Below are positions 36,923 through 48,679 of a stretch of 64,000 bases of DNA, in pieces. This stretch comes from Thozetella sp. PMI_491 (taxonomy: Eukaryota; Ascomycota; Sordariomycetes; Chaetosphaeriales; Chaetosphaeriaceae). The notes under the pieces are model-generated. The model saw only the letters and a program-made list of their open reading frames with translations, ran no database searches and was not told where the DNA came from. The DNA lies in the NCBI GenBank assembly GCA_021432635.1, contig MU270030.1, positions 62,001 through 126,000 of the forward strand. The letters run 5' to 3'. Positions within the stretch are counted from its first letter, which is position 1. Every line of letters begins with the position of its first letter. Both the position numbers and the translations under genes were made by a program.

Positions 36923-38190
36923 ATGGCACCGACGAGCTTTTCCATCCCTCGCGGCTCTTGGGTTCTTGTCACCGGAGCTAACGGTTATATTGCATCTCAC
37001 GTCGTGGATACTCTGCTAGGTTTGGGCTTCCGCGTTCGGGGCACCATTCGAGAAGATAAGCCGTGGCTGGTACAATTCTTTGAGGAAAAGTACGGAAAGG
37101 GGAAGTTTGAGAGCGTCGTGATTCCAGTTATGGAAGAGGATGACGCCTTTGATGCGGCCATGGAAGGCGTTAGCGGAGTTGTGCACTTAGTAAGTGATCG
37201 CATATCCGATCAGTCGCTGTTTCCGAGAACTTTGCTGAATCTTCGAAGGCAACTGATGTTAGTATGAACGCAAACCCGCACACAGTCATAGCGAATGTAA
37301 AGCAGGCAACGACCAACGCCCTCGTCGCCGCTACGAAACACAAGTCCATTAAGCGCTTCGTACTTACGTCATCATCCTCGGCCGCTATTATTCCGAAACC
37401 CAACGTGAAGGGGATTACTATTGACAAGAGTCCGCGCTTTCTTTGTATATCGGCACTCCATAACGAGATGCTGACATGTGTTTAGGCACTTGGAATGACG
37501 AAGCTGTGTCTGCAGCATGGAACAACTCTGCTCCGGAAGGGCAGCAGGGGTACTATGTATATGCAGCATCCAAAACGGAGGGTGAACGCGCTGCTTGGAA
37601 GTGGGTGGCCGAGGAAAAGCCCCAGTTTGTGTTGAATACAGTTCTGCCGAACGCCAATGTAGGCATTGATATCCTTCTTCTCGACCCCTCCTAGAGTCGA
37701 GAACCGCCGCTAACCTAGCTGCAAGTGGGGCAAGATTTTTGTTCCAAGTGAGCAGAGTGGATCTACCATGGGATTTGTCCGTAACTTCTTCAAGGGAGAC
37801 TACTCGGCAATGCAAATGCTACCGCCAGGTGCGTGTTGTCAAGCTTCGTGCCGTGATCGATGATCCAAGAGACTAACTATACTTCTAGAATACTACGTGG
37901 ACGTCGGGGACTGTGCCCGACTGCATGTTTCCGCATTGCTCGATAGCTCTGTCGAGAATGAGCGCATCTTTGCATTTGCGAGAGAGTTCAACTGGACCGA
38001 TGTCATATCAATCCTACGCAAGCTTCGGCCGGGCAGAGAGCTTCCAGACCCTCCAGAGAATGAAGGCCGCGATTACACTGTTGTCGTGCCACAGAAGAGA
38101 GCGGAGGCACTGCTGAAAAGTTTTTTCGGCCAGTCTGGCTGGACTGACATGGAGCAAAGCCTAGCAGAGGGTATTGAAGATATTCCGTAA
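36923..38190 (+). CDS. NADPH-dependent aldehyde/ketone reductase (extended SDR, DFR/GRE2-like)
   Basis: Five exons, 36923-37189, 37249-37444, 37486-37658, 37726-37828 and 37889-38190, join in frame to 346 residues. The N-terminal dinucleotide motif VTGANGYIASHV (16-27) is followed by GTIRED (NADPH-type). TSSSSA (129-134) supplies the catalytic serine, and Tyr180-x3-Lys184 (VYAASKTE) is created by correct splicing of exon 3. Exon 4 supplies the substrate-loop segment (WGKIFVPSE, STMGFVRNFF) and exon 5 YYVDVGDCARLHV. These match the dihydroflavonol-reductase/methylglyoxal-reductase-like extended SDRs. Expected role: cytosolic reduction of an aldehyde or ketone. Intron 2 is only 41 nt, the shortest here. 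The gene lies 1.5 kb before the nitrogen cluster and may or may not belong to it. Confidence 0.88.
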
Positions 38191-39666
38191 ACTTGTTTTT
38201 GTTGGGAACGTACACTAAAGCTGCTAAGAAACATAGCTGTGGGTCAAGGATCTTGCAAAATATAGCGGTTACAAACTGTGCTGATCCTGATCCTCATATA
38301 AATTTGGAGAGGACTGACTTGCCCCATTTCTTTTGAAAGTCATCCCACCCTTTTTTGAACCTTTATGTAGTAGAGGGCCTAACAGTTTGCTGCTTAGACC
38401 CCCGGCTATATGTACGTACGACGGCGGTTATCTCCAAAACGCTTCCTCCGAAGCCAGATGCCAGTCGGGTCATATCGGGACGAGTGGCGAGTGGCTCACG
38501 GCGCCGAAGGTGTGCAATTGTACCTTTTTTCGATACAGGTTTCTGTGGTGCATGCTTCTCCGGTGTAGTAGGTGCGCCGAACCGGCGGTCCGGGTAGCCT
38601 TATACGGCCGGCGTAGCCCTGCTAGATAACCGGTTCCGTACACCTCAGTGCACATACCCCGTCACTCTGTTGGCTAGGTGATTTGCTTGATTCATTAATT
38701 GTGCCTAAGATGCCGAGCATAGCATCCGCTATGCGAGACAATTGTGCTTGTTCACTTGTGCTGGTTCACTCGTGCTGGACAGAGTTTACTATCCTACCAC
38801 ATATATATATGTTCTTCACGCTTTTTAATCTATCTTAGATATATTTTGCGGTCAACTTCTCCTTTGACACACTTACAACAACACTATAAATGCTTGGAGG
38901 GTAGAAATTAAAAGTTGGTGTAGAATAAGTGAGTTCAGCTATAACCCTATATTGGAAGGAGAAGCAATCGTTTTGGGATTTTATAGCGGATAAAGATAAT
39001 CGTGTTTCCCCCAACTTACAAAGCGTTTAGTGCTGTAGTGGCCCAAATACACTAGTAGTTGGGTTAAGGCTACCCTGTAAAATAGGACTTTTATCGTGCG
39101 GTTACCAATTGTCGTAGGAAGTAGACTCCGAGATAAGGCCCAGGATGATAAGCGAAGAGTCGAGCGTTGCCAACAAGATGGAGTCTAGCCGCACCACACC
39201 TGGTGATTGACTTAACCTGGAGAAAGGCGCGGATTGGGAAGAAAGCTTATGACGAACATTCCACAGGGTCATGCGTATGTATTGCATCTCTCAGAATCCC
39301 GCGCAAACCTCCCTCTTTTTTTTTTCTTTTTTCTGAACAGATTTGGGCACGCTGAGACTGGTGGGATCCACTGAGTGACTACGATGATTGATTGCCTGCA
39401 TGTGACTTGGCCCGAGTAAGGTAGCGTAGCTAGCGTATCTGGTGAGATAAGATGTCTTACACATAGTTAGCGGGCTTTGATAAGGCCTTCTCCGCTCCAG
39501 ACAACCTTTTATCTCTTATCTTGAATCGGTCCCCGCAGGCCCGCGGAATGCCCAATTTCAATTGCATCCCAGGCCGTGAACTGGAAATGTCACCACCACT
39601 GTAGTGCAGACGGCGCAATGCTATATGCGTGTACTCGCGATGCCGAAGCAAGCAGGGCATCGGCCT
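38191..39666. other. Intergenic region upstream of the nitrogen cluster
   Basis: No gene is supported. It holds an imperfect short tandem (TTGTGCTTGTTCAC then TTGTGCTGGTTCAC) near 38740-38770, an (AT)n run near 38802-38811 and a T-tract near 39315-39333. The promoter of the following regulator gene lies at its right end. Confidence 0.45.
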
Positions 39667-41869
39667 ATGACATTCACCGGGTAATTATGTCCGCCCTCCG
39701 AAACTCTCCACACGTCTGGCTCTCTGACTGTGTTTAGATGCTGGACCTGCAAGGCGCGAAGGGTTCGGTGTGACGAGAGACCAGGATCATGTCGGAACTG
39801 TGCAAAGAAAGGCGTTGCCTGCGGTGGCTACGATATCAAATTGCAGTGGGTAGCCGACCCATTCGCCCAGCTCAGCGCAATGGCGCCAAGCACCCAAGGA
39901 CGACGAAGTATCCGACTAGGTACGGGCTATGACCGTCCTTCCGGTCTACGCATGCCTAAAGTTGACAAGTTCTTAGACAAAGTCATCGGCCAGAGGTACC
40001 GCATAGAGGAGATTGATAGTTTCATCTCAAAGATAGACAACAGCGCAGCTTCTGGGGTTTCGTCAACAGAGGGACCATTCTCAACTTTCCCTGTCCATGA
40101 CGGGGACCAAGGGCAAGGACAAACTCTGAGTGGATCGCTCCAAGATTGCCCTGTCTTTGTCGAAAGCCAGGAGGAGGAGAGCTCTGATCTATGGCTATTT
40201 GACGGACTTTCCCGACAGGACAATTTTAGTACAGACATCGCTTCCGAGATGGAGAGGAGAGAGCTTCATCTTGTTGCAGCACCGGCAATTTCCACCATGC
40301 CCCACGATTGGTCGGCCGATCCGTTTACTGGCATATTCGACATAGCTTTCATTGATGAAAGTGCTTGCGAGGCGGCTCAGACCAAGGTCGATGAGCACAA
40401 TACTGTGTCGGTGAACGAGGTATCGGGTACCAAACCACCCACCGTCGCCAGGTCTGCGAAACCCCAGGGCGATGACAATGCGCAGCAAACGGAAAATGCT
40501 ACGTCCCGGGAGGCCACCTCTGCCACCATCGAATCAGATCAGCCGCCTATCCGACATATTTCAAGTAGCCTATTTGGAAATATTGAGGTGGACAAGTTGA
40601 TGCACCATTACCGTGTGCATATTGCAGAGCTCCTTCAACCAGTTCTTCATCCTCACAATCCATATCACAACTTGTACTTTCCTAGCGCACTCGAAGGCGC
40701 TCACTTCTATACGTCGGGGGCGACTGGGAAAACAGCAAATGTACATTCGGCGCTGTATCACGCGGTGTCCGCCTCTGCAGCTTTCCATCTGTGGAACTGT
40801 GACGTAGCACAGACCAGGTACCGAAAGATTGGTGTTGAACATAAACAACATGCACTCCACTACCTCCAAGCGACAATAGAGTCCTCGAGGCCTGGCGCAG
40901 ACTACAAAATCGTCATCATGGTGATGCTGTCTCTAGTAACAGCAGGGGTGAGGCCTCCTCGATCTCTGGTTGGCATAGCCAAGACGATAGACTAACACGT
41001 GCTAGGTCATATCGGGCGATGATGACTTTGCTATGCATTTAGATGGAACAAAACAGTTGCGCAATTTGCGGAAACGCTGGAGAATCATGAGCAGCCAAAC
41101 TAGGCAACTGAACGACATCAGTACTTTTCTAACATTGATGGCTCGTACGATAAACTTCCAGCCCGTGCCATCGCCGGTGCTCGACAGCGGAAATGGCCAG
41201 CCCGCGGCTATGGAGGATGAGAGCATCGGGAGCGTCAATTTGGAATACATGTACGGCGTCACACCTACCATCGCAGCAGCCATCCAGGAGATATGCGGAC
41301 TTGCGGAACGCCTGGAACGCTATGACTGCAACAAAGAACAGCATCTCCTACCAGAAGACCTCCTTATGTCGTGTGAGGCCTTGGGCGACAAGCTTCTTGC
41401 CTGGAGCCTTGAGTCCGAGAAGCCAGTTACGATATCGGCGTCTGGCGAGATGTCCACCATTTTCAACTACCACGCAAATGCATGGCACTCAGCCGCATGG
41501 ATCTACTATTGTCGGCGCATACAACACTACAAGACCGAGGATCTCGCGGAAGAAGTAAGACGAGTCGTCGAGTATATGCATGCAGTCGAGGACACGAAAG
41601 TGAGCTCGAAATCCGACAGTACGAATAGGATGGCTCCGATTACATGGCCGATGTTTATTGCTTCGTGCCACGCGAAAGGGATCGAGCGAGATGCGTGTAG
41701 AAGATGGTGGGAGCGAGTTAGGCGGTACGGAATCGCAAATAATGAGAAGCAGTGGGTTATCGTACAAAAGATCTGGAAGAGAGAAGACGAAATGGAACCG
41801 AACGACTGCAGCATCACCATCTGGACTGATCTTTTTGACAGTTTAGGCAGCAGATTGCTGCCCATATAG
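39667..41869 (+). CDS. Zn(II)2Cys6 transcription factor, ArcA-like
   Basis: Three exons, 39667-39680 (14 nt only), 39738-40947 and 41006-41869, give 695 residues. The tiny first exon supplies the ATG and MTFTG; joined to exon 2 it makes GCWTCKARRVRCDERPGSC and the rest of a perfect cluster C6-x2-C9-x6-C16-x6-C23-x2-C26-x6-C33, followed by GGYDIKLQW (34-42). That trailing motif is typical of the ArcA group named after the Aspergillus arginine-catabolism activator. A long acidic/polar linker leads to a fungal-specific C-terminal domain (about residue 290 on: IEVDKLMHHYRVHIAELL). Expected role: nuclear regulator. It stands at the left end of eleven nitrogen-metabolism genes that include an agmatinase-type ureohydrolase, so it is the obvious candidate pathway regulator. 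Confidence 0.9.
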
Positions 41870-42113
41870 CTACCCGCTGCTTGCTGGTAATAAATAGAGA
41901 AAGAAAAGCCTGCAATCTGCAGCCTTCCAGCAGTGCTGCCATGACAAATAAATCCATGGTAGATGGGCTCGAAGTCTTCGTTTGTCAAATTTTACAATAT
42001 CGAATTATGGAAAGGTTGATCTATTTGATAACATCGTGCCAACTGCAGGTAAGGAGACTCTGATGGACCCACACAGCCTATTCCCTGAGACCCCCGTAAC
42101 CCATGAGCCTTAG

Positions 42114-42139
42114 TTACCTAGGTACTTCGTACCTACCTT
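42114..42139. promoter_or_regulatory. TACCTAGGTA-type motif array
   Basis: TTACCTAGGTACTTCGTACC and flanking bases contain palindromic TACCTAGGTA and repeated TACCT half-sites about 290 bp upstream of the class II aldolase start. Related arrays occur at 13074-13102, 44721-44730, 45115-45139, 49161-49170, 51417-51448, 51581-51597 and 57973-57985. It is either a regulator site or a dispersed short repeat. Confidence 0.4.
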
Positions 42140-42424
42140 GAAGGCACGCAAAATGAGCCTAGTCCAAACCCTTTTGTACGACATTCGGCATCTCCCCTGC
42201 GACCAATTTCTCACCCCTGGCTCGGAGTTGCCTGCTGAATCCGCGCAACTCCGGGAGTCTGTTTCCTATTATTGACGGATATTTGATTCGAGCAGAAACC
42301 GATGAATACTAGTACACCTGATACGAGCGTATAAGTGTTAAGCGTAGATGGGTGGCATTTTCATCTGCTCGCGATTGCGTCTGGCGGCGCCCGAACACAA
42401 CAACTTAGCCACACTGTAGCAACA

Positions 42425-43478
42425 ATGGCAGCTATAGCCGAGACCGAGACCGCGCCTTCAGTCTTGTACAGCAGGCTTTCGACCGAGCGCATCCATGTCG
42501 CGGACTCTTCGGACCAGGCAAAGAGACCCCGGGTAGAGGACACGTTCATAACTAGCCTCTGGACCCTCGACGGCAGTGGTAGCACGCTTGGGAGAAGCGC
42601 TCCCATAGAAGGCATTCCCATCTTCAAAGACGCCTACGAAAATCGCAAGTATGCTCTAGAGCACATGGCAGGAGCCTTTCGGGTAATTGCCCGAAAGGGG
42701 TATCTCGAAGGCACTGCGGGTCACATTTCTGTTCGAGATCCGGTTGATCCCGATACGTTTTGGATCAATCCGTAAGAAACATACCAAATCTGAACATCGC
42801 ATGTTTTTTGACACTTTTCCGACAGATTAGCGTATCACTTTGGGTTGATCAAGGTCAGTGATCTTGTGCAGGTCAACATGAAGGGCGATATTGTAGGAGG
42901 AAACCGCGTACGTCGTTCCCGTTGTTGACGTCCCAAGTCTCTCCTGCCTTCTAACACTGCGGAAGGCGTGCATCAATCTTGCAGGCTTCAATATCCACGC
43001 CGCTCTTCACCGTTTGCGGCCCGACGTACATGCCGCCTGCCACTTCCACAGCATACATGGGAAGGCTTGGTCATGCTTCAATCGCCCCTTGGAATTGTTG
43101 AATCAGGACTCTTGCACATTTTATAACGACCATGCCATCTACGATGCGTTTGGTGGTATTGCATTCGAAGCCGAGGAAGGCGCCAACATTGCCGCTGGGC
43201 TTGGTAACAAGCGGTGTGCGATTCTAAGAAACCATGGTCTTCTCACCACCGGGAAGACAGTTGATGAGGCGGCTGCCCTGTTTACATTGATGGAAAACAC
43301 GTGTCGTGTGCAGCTACTTGCAGAAACCTCTGCGGCGTCGGGGATCCCTAAGCATTTTTGCCCCCACGAAGAAGCGGAATACACCTACAGACTCACAACT
43401 CCGGAGGCGATGTGGCTAGAGTTCCAGCCCGATTATCAGTACGAGCTGCACAAATCGAAGGGGGATTTCTTGCTATAG
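42425..43478 (+). CDS. Class II aldolase/adducin-domain protein
   Basis: Three exons, 42425-42771, 42826-42907 and 42966-43478, give 313 residues. The second intron (42908-42965, donor GTACGT, branch CTAAC, acceptor GGAAG) is preferred because it restores CINLAGFNIHAALHRLRPDV, the conserved segment before the metal site. The zinc ligands lie in ACHFHSIHGKAWS and in RNHGLLTTGKTVDEA, with EHMAGAFRVIARKGY and GTAGHISVRDP at the N-terminal end of the domain. Expected role: metal-dependent cytosolic aldolase, decarboxylase or epimerase-like enzyme acting on a hydroxy-acid or sugar-like intermediate. It is tail-to-tail with the ketopantoate-reductase-like gene, 62 bp apart. In the cluster it could cleave a carbon skeleton after transamination and reduction (inference). 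Confidence 0.9.
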
Positions 43479-43540
43479 ACTTTCATTGAGAAATATGTTT
43501 ATCCTTTCGAGTGACCCTGCAGTTCGATGTGACAGCCACC

Positions 43541-44575
43541 CTAGGGATGCGCCGATTTGAACGTCTCTTGTTTTGCCTTGAGAAGCTCGTACAATATATC
43601 CAGAATGCAGGTCTTGACACCAAGCCTTCGTGCTATGCGCAATGGATTTCCCAGTATGACCTCGATCTCCATTGGCCGCCCCTTTATCGCATCAATTTGC
43701 ATGCTGGGCCTGAGGCGAACGTCCTTGTCGGTGAACATCATCATTTCCTCCTGGATCCCATCGCTCAATTTGTAGCCTGCTGCTTCTGCAACAGCCACTA
43801 TCTCATCCATCGCAGGACGTATCAAGGCACGGTTGCAGCCTGTATCCAGTATGGTCCCCGAGTCCACGTTGGTTAAAGCACAAACCGAATTGAAAGGGGA
43901 ATTCCATACGAGCTTTCGCCATCTGTGCCACACAATATCGTCCACAACAACACACTTGGAGCCTCCGGCCTCGTACAACTTGGAAAACCTGCTGCAAAAG
44001 TGGTCTTGATTCGCGCCTAGGGGGGCCGGCTGTGGAAATGGAGCAAGGTAGAGCACATCAGGGTCGTTATGCAGGACCTTGTGACCATTCAGCTCACAGC
44101 CTATCATTGTGACCCCGGAGAGAAGGATGCTTTCCGGAAATGCTTCGATGAAAGGCTGCTCTATATCAAGGCCATTCTGGATCAAAACGATGGATGTAAC
44201 TCGCGGGGTGATTGCCGTTTGGATAATCGCCGGGATAGAATAAACATCCGGTAAACTTTTCATGGCTACCACGACGTAATCGAACGGCCCATGGGCCAGC
44301 GAGTCTGGAACAGATTTCTCGACTTGTGAGCAGCCCGTTAGCTTGTTTCATTTGAAAGGATTGCCACCAGCTGTTTACGAACCATTGTCCGGCTTCCACT
44401 GCGGAATTTCTCCGTGCTCAATGCTCCGTATGTGGAAACCTAAAGACTTGACAGTCTCATAATTAGATCGAAGCACGACGGTGACATCGCAAAGACCTGA
44501 TTTGTGCAATTCAAAAGCACACATTGTGCCAACAGCACCACAGCCAACCACTAAAATTTTGGCTCGTGCTGGCAT
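43541..44575 (-). CDS. Ketopantoate reductase-like protein (ApbA/PanE)
   Basis: Two exons, 44575-44383 and 44322-43541, with a 60-nt intron (44382-44323) containing a GCTAAC branch site, give 324 residues. The start at the ATG at 44575 places the NADP motif KILVVGCGAVGTMCA at residues 6-20. The chosen acceptor restores WKPDNVEKSVPDS and then FDYVVVAMKSLPD, the usual order in PanE proteins. IVLIQNGLDIEQP (active-site lid) and the helical C-terminal domain with KLVWNSPFNSVCAL, where the lysine and asparagine are catalytic in the family, are present. Known reaction: NADPH reduction of ketopantoate; fungal paralogues also act in other 2-oxo-acid reductions. In this cluster reduction of a 2-oxo acid made by the aminotransferase is plausible (inference). 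Confidence 0.92.
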
Positions 44576-45425
44576 GGTGAATTGGTGAATCGACGTTGAC
44601 AATTACTACGTAGGGAGTGCTAAAGCGGCCAGTTCGATCAATCCTGATGCAATCCTTCATTGCACTAGTTAGTTGGGCTCGAGCAATACTCATGTTGTCG
44701 TGCTTCTGGGATCTAGGTGCCGGTACCTTAGCTTGGCCAACGTGCCGGATGTGGGTTCAGCCGTATCAAGGACGGGGCTGACGCAGCCTCGGGATAGATA
44801 TTAATCACTAAGAACCGATTATTGGCTACTAACCATAACGGATCAACACATCGGCCTTGGTCTTGCAAAGCTGGGGATTCTCTAAGCTACGGCGCCCCCG
44901 GGGTTCTAAACAGGGCTCAGGGCTATAATTACGGGGTAGAGCAAACAATTCAACCTCTAGCTTCACATGACGGAGCGCAAATGTCTCAAACGAGCGGTCG
45001 AGGCGAGACTTGATTTTGCCCCACATGTAATCGATTCTTTTTTCCACCATCGCACACCGCAGGCAACCCGCCTTTGGACCTGGCTGAGTTAGTATGAAGT
45101 GGGCCGCGCTAACCAAGGTACTTAGGTACCTAGGTAGGTGATGATGCGCTCCGCAGTAAATGTGGGTCTCGTTCGGAGTTGCCTTCCTTTCGATAAACTC
45201 TCGCTTAGGAGTGCATTACAGTACGGTAACGCGGAGTTACCTTCCCTTCGGAAAAGCCCCACTAGGAAAGTGGTTCGTCACGACATCGTAGACTGCACGA
45301 CCTTAACGGCCAAACGCGAATGGCGATCTCACTCGCATCGGAAGCCTCCAGGCAATATTGTAGCTACCTGTGAAATCGCTGCTGTTTTCCAGATCAAGAA
45401 CGTGGCCGTTTGGTAGACTGTCATC
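44576..45425. other. Intergenic region with TACCTAGGTA motifs
   Basis: No gene is supported. It contains CGGTACCTTA (44721-44730) and a dense array of AGGTACTTAGGTACCTAGG and GTAGG half-sites at 45115-45139, upstream of the ketopantoate-reductase-like gene and beyond the 3' end of the ureohydrolase gene. Confidence 0.5.
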
Positions 45426-46730
45426 TCAGAGCTCTTCCTTTGACTTTTGTGATCTCCCCGCGTCTTTGGATATGACCTTCTCGAGAATCGGCTCAGCCTG
45501 CCACTGAGGGGGCTTGCGAGCGGGACCCAGGCCTCGCTCCTTCATGCCTCTGCTCACTATACTCGTCAACATCTCGTAGATGACCTGTGCGGCCGCCAAG
45601 GCTGTCTGCCCGCCTCCCCCGTCATACGACGGACTGACCTCGACGACGTCGGCTCCCACAATGTTCAAGCCCTCCACGCCGCGGAGAATCCGAATTAATT
45701 CTCTGGTCGTCCAGCCTCCCGGCTCCGGCGTCCCGGTCCCTGGAGCTAGACCTGGGTCGATCACATCGATGTCGACGGATAGGTACACCGGAATTTCCGT
45801 GCCCATTCTCTCCATTATGATATCAATGATGCCCTGAGCCCCAATGTCATCGATCATGTCCGCCTCGATTCTCACAAACCCCTGACGTGAGTCGTCTTCG
45901 TAATCGCCGTAGTCGTTCCCGGCGAGTCTACTTCGCAAGCCGCCGTGAACGGAGCTCCCGTTGCGGATGAGCCCCTCGGAGCTAGCCATCCAGAACATGG
46001 TACCGTGGGTGAAATCGGACTGGGAATGCTCATCCTCCGGAATCCAGGTACTGGGGTATTTGCCTGGGTGTAAAGTATCTAGATGTGCATCGAAATGAAG
46101 CACGGCGATAGGCTGGTCGTACGCCTGCTTGAGTGCACGGAGAGCGGGAAGAACGACGCTATGGTCCCCTCCCAGGGTGATAAGCTTCGGCTTCACTCCA
46201 GGAGTTGTGGATGGCCGAGAGAGAAGTTCTTCGTAAGCAAGCGTCATCTGCCGGAGCGCGAGGTTGTTATCAAATGGGGTAATTGGGATATCGCCGCAGT
46301 CGATGATGGAGGCCCACGAATGGAAAGGATTGATCCCGGCACGGTGATTGAAGCCGCGGAATGACGTCTGACGACCTGATGCCGCTCGAATGGCACTTGG
46401 GCCAAACCGAGCCCCGGGCCGGTAGCTAACAGCCGTGTCGAATGGGGCCCCGATGATGCTTACATCAAACACCTGAGACGGCACGGTTAAGCATCGAACG
46501 TGTTTTAGGTGGGCGAAAGTTGCTATGCCGGAAAATGGCCACTTTCTCTGTCAGTCTTGGTAGCTGAAGATGACCACCATTATACTCACATCTGTTCCCC
46601 ACATGGCTTCCAGCTCATCCAGACGTCCGTCATCAGGTTGGTCGTTGTGAACGGAGTGTCCGTAGACGGCATGCCGACGACACAGCAGGGCTAGGAGAAT
46701 TGAGTCTCTCAGATATCGCTGAATTGCCAT
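45426..46730 (-). CDS. Agmatinase-type ureohydrolase (arginase family)
   Basis: Two exons, 46730-46590 and 46541-45426, with a 48-nt intron (46589-46542), give 418 residues. Splicing restores [20 protein letters not shown], the conserved N-terminal block of fungal agmatinase-like proteins. Manganese ligands are complete: His174 (GGDHS), Asp198, His200 and Asp202 (DAHLD), Asp304 and Asp306 ([10 protein letters not shown]); [10 protein letters not shown] lines the active site. [12 protein letters not shown] is the usual agmatinase segment. The first about 25 residues (SILLALL, then AVYGHS) look like a weak secretory leader, as in many fungal homologues. Known reaction: release of urea from agmatine or a related guanidino compound. 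It is next to an amine oxidase, which would accept the resulting amine. Substrate preference within the family is uncertain. Confidence 0.93.
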
Positions 46731-47205
46731 CCTGAAAATTTGCAGGCCTGTTAGAATAGAGTCGGTGACGAGGGACGGGTGGGTGCATATATGCATCATC
46801 CAAATTGGAAATAAACAGCTAATCCACTGGCGCCGGCCTAGCGCATTGCATGCTTTAGGGCTGGCGAAACGGGAATGCATCGGAGCTAGGACGCTCTAGC
46901 CCCCAACAAGGCACCAGGATCCCTACGTCTCTCGGCATTTCTTTCCTTATCGATGGGGCAGAGCCTGTTTTTTCCGGACTTCAAACCGTCTATTAAGGAG
47001 CTGCCAGGCTCTAACAGATCTTGCATCGACTCTGGGTGGCTCCAAAGAGGATTTTTCCGTCTGCTTACGTGTAGTAGTGGCCGCTTGTCTCTGGTGACAT
47101 CCGTCTTGTCTTGCTACAGGTTTAGGGCCATCGCATATTTACAACTTTTTTTAGAGCACCTGTGATTCATACTCGATAGTTCACGTGAAGAAATCGGTCA
47201 AACTA
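46731..47205. other. Intergenic region (ureohydrolase promoter)
   Basis: 475 bp between the ureohydrolase start and the 3' end of the amine oxidase gene, both on the minus strand. No gene is supported. It must contain the ureohydrolase promoter; one CTTATCG (CGATAAG) GATA-type core is seen at about 46947. Confidence 0.45.
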
Positions 47206-48679
47206 CTACAAGCGCGTGTCATCCGATGACAGGCTCTCCATCGCTTGTGCGGCTCCGCGCTTCCCACTTCGCAGTGCCCCTTCCATATACCCACGCCACT
47301 CATTCGTGAGTTCGGTTCCGACAAAGTAGATGCCATGGAAGCTCTCATGAACCCGCTCGCCGTCGTCCCCAGCGCCTATGGTACCGGGAGGGCCGGTGGC
47401 AACGGGACAACCCCACCCAGCCCATGGGTCGTTTGTCCAGTCCGAGGTGACAGATCCCAAGAACTCGGATTTGACTGCCTCATGGCCCACGGCAAATAAG
47501 GAGCCTAATTGCTTCAGCACAGCTTCCCTGCGGTCATTTTCATCCAGGGCCAACCACGCTCGCCCGGGCCCCGCACACATGAAGCACGCCAGCGCGTAAT
47601 TTCCCTGCTCATCGACAGAGACATCCCTACTGTGGTTGACCGGGCCCCGAAAGCTCTGTACCAAGCCACATGCACCCTGCTGTCGCCAGAAAGGGGTTTT
47701 AAACAGGCAAATAAACTTGACAAAACATCCGTAGCGCGCGGTCGTGATGTACACCTGTTTATGGCGAGGCAACGACGGGCTGAAGGTTACATCCTTGTAT
47801 GCAGGACTGGGGATACTGATAATGACTCTTCGTGCCTTGAATGTCTTGCTAGCTGTGGTGGTCACATCGTATAGCTTTGAAGTCTGTCGTACAATCGAGC
47901 TTACTGGAGAATCGAGCTTGAGTGATCCCGCAGGCAGCAGGTCCGCCATACCAATGGAGATGGATTGTGTGCCATTACAGAGACGAAGATGCTGTGCTCC
48001 GTGCTTATCGTCGGACCGTAGGTTCACAACACCAAGCCCACCGCGGCAGATCTCCAGGTAGGCAAGAGCGGACACGTCGCTTGCATCTTGGCCGAGTGTA
48101 CCGCGGCACCAAAGCCGGGCCGTAAGCAGGGCAAGGCGACCCGCGCCCCCATCCCGGCACCATTGCTCAAATGTGATGTTATCAAGCTCAGTACGTTTTG
48201 GCTGTTTGAAGTTTTCAGGCTGAAGTGATGCGGCCTCGACTCTGTCACGCATTGCTTGAATATTGTCGACGTCTGCAGCTTCGAACTGGAGGCGGGATAA
48301 GCGTTGAGGTCATACTGTTCGCTATAGTAGGGGGCCAAATTATAGCGCATACCATCGGTGTCGTGCCGAACGGAAAAAAGTGACATTTCCCATCCAAGTC
48401 TTCGCTGGCTACTAGGCCTTTGATGTTCTGCACGACGGGATGCAGGCCAAATCTCTCGCAGTAACCCCAAACAAGCGACTGGTTTGTGTCGTTCAGCCAG
48501 GCTGCCCCGACCTCCTGTACCCCGCGTCCGTCTAGGCGCTCGACCGAGAGTGTTTTTCCGCCGACACGGTTGCGAGCCTCAAGCACAAGCACCGAACGAC
48601 CGGCGTCGTGCAGATCTAATGCTGCCTGTAAGCCGCTCAGGCCAGCTCCAACGATGATTACGTCAAGGACGTCTGCCAT
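47206..48679 (-). CDS. Flavin-containing amine oxidase (MAO-like)
   Basis: Two exons, 48679-48353 and 48285-47206, with a 67-nt intron (48352-48286), give 468 residues. The FAD dinucleotide motif VIIVGAGLSGLQAALDL (8-24) is followed by EARNRVGGKT (about 34-43) and GAAWLN. The C-terminal FAD-contact block reads GIYFVGTELTNEWRGYMEGA, as in fungal MAO-N-type enzymes; no C-terminal membrane anchor or peroxisomal tripeptide is evident (ends DDTRL). Expected reaction: oxidative deamination of a primary or secondary amine to an aldehyde, ammonia and hydrogen peroxide. It is directly upstream of the agmatinase-type gene on the same strand, making putrescine or a related diamine a natural candidate substrate (inference). 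Confidence 0.93.

Noticed and set aside
42912-42984. Alternative intron 42912-42984 in the class II aldolase
   Set aside because: In frame, but with a poorer donor, and it deletes CINLAG, which is conserved before the metal site.
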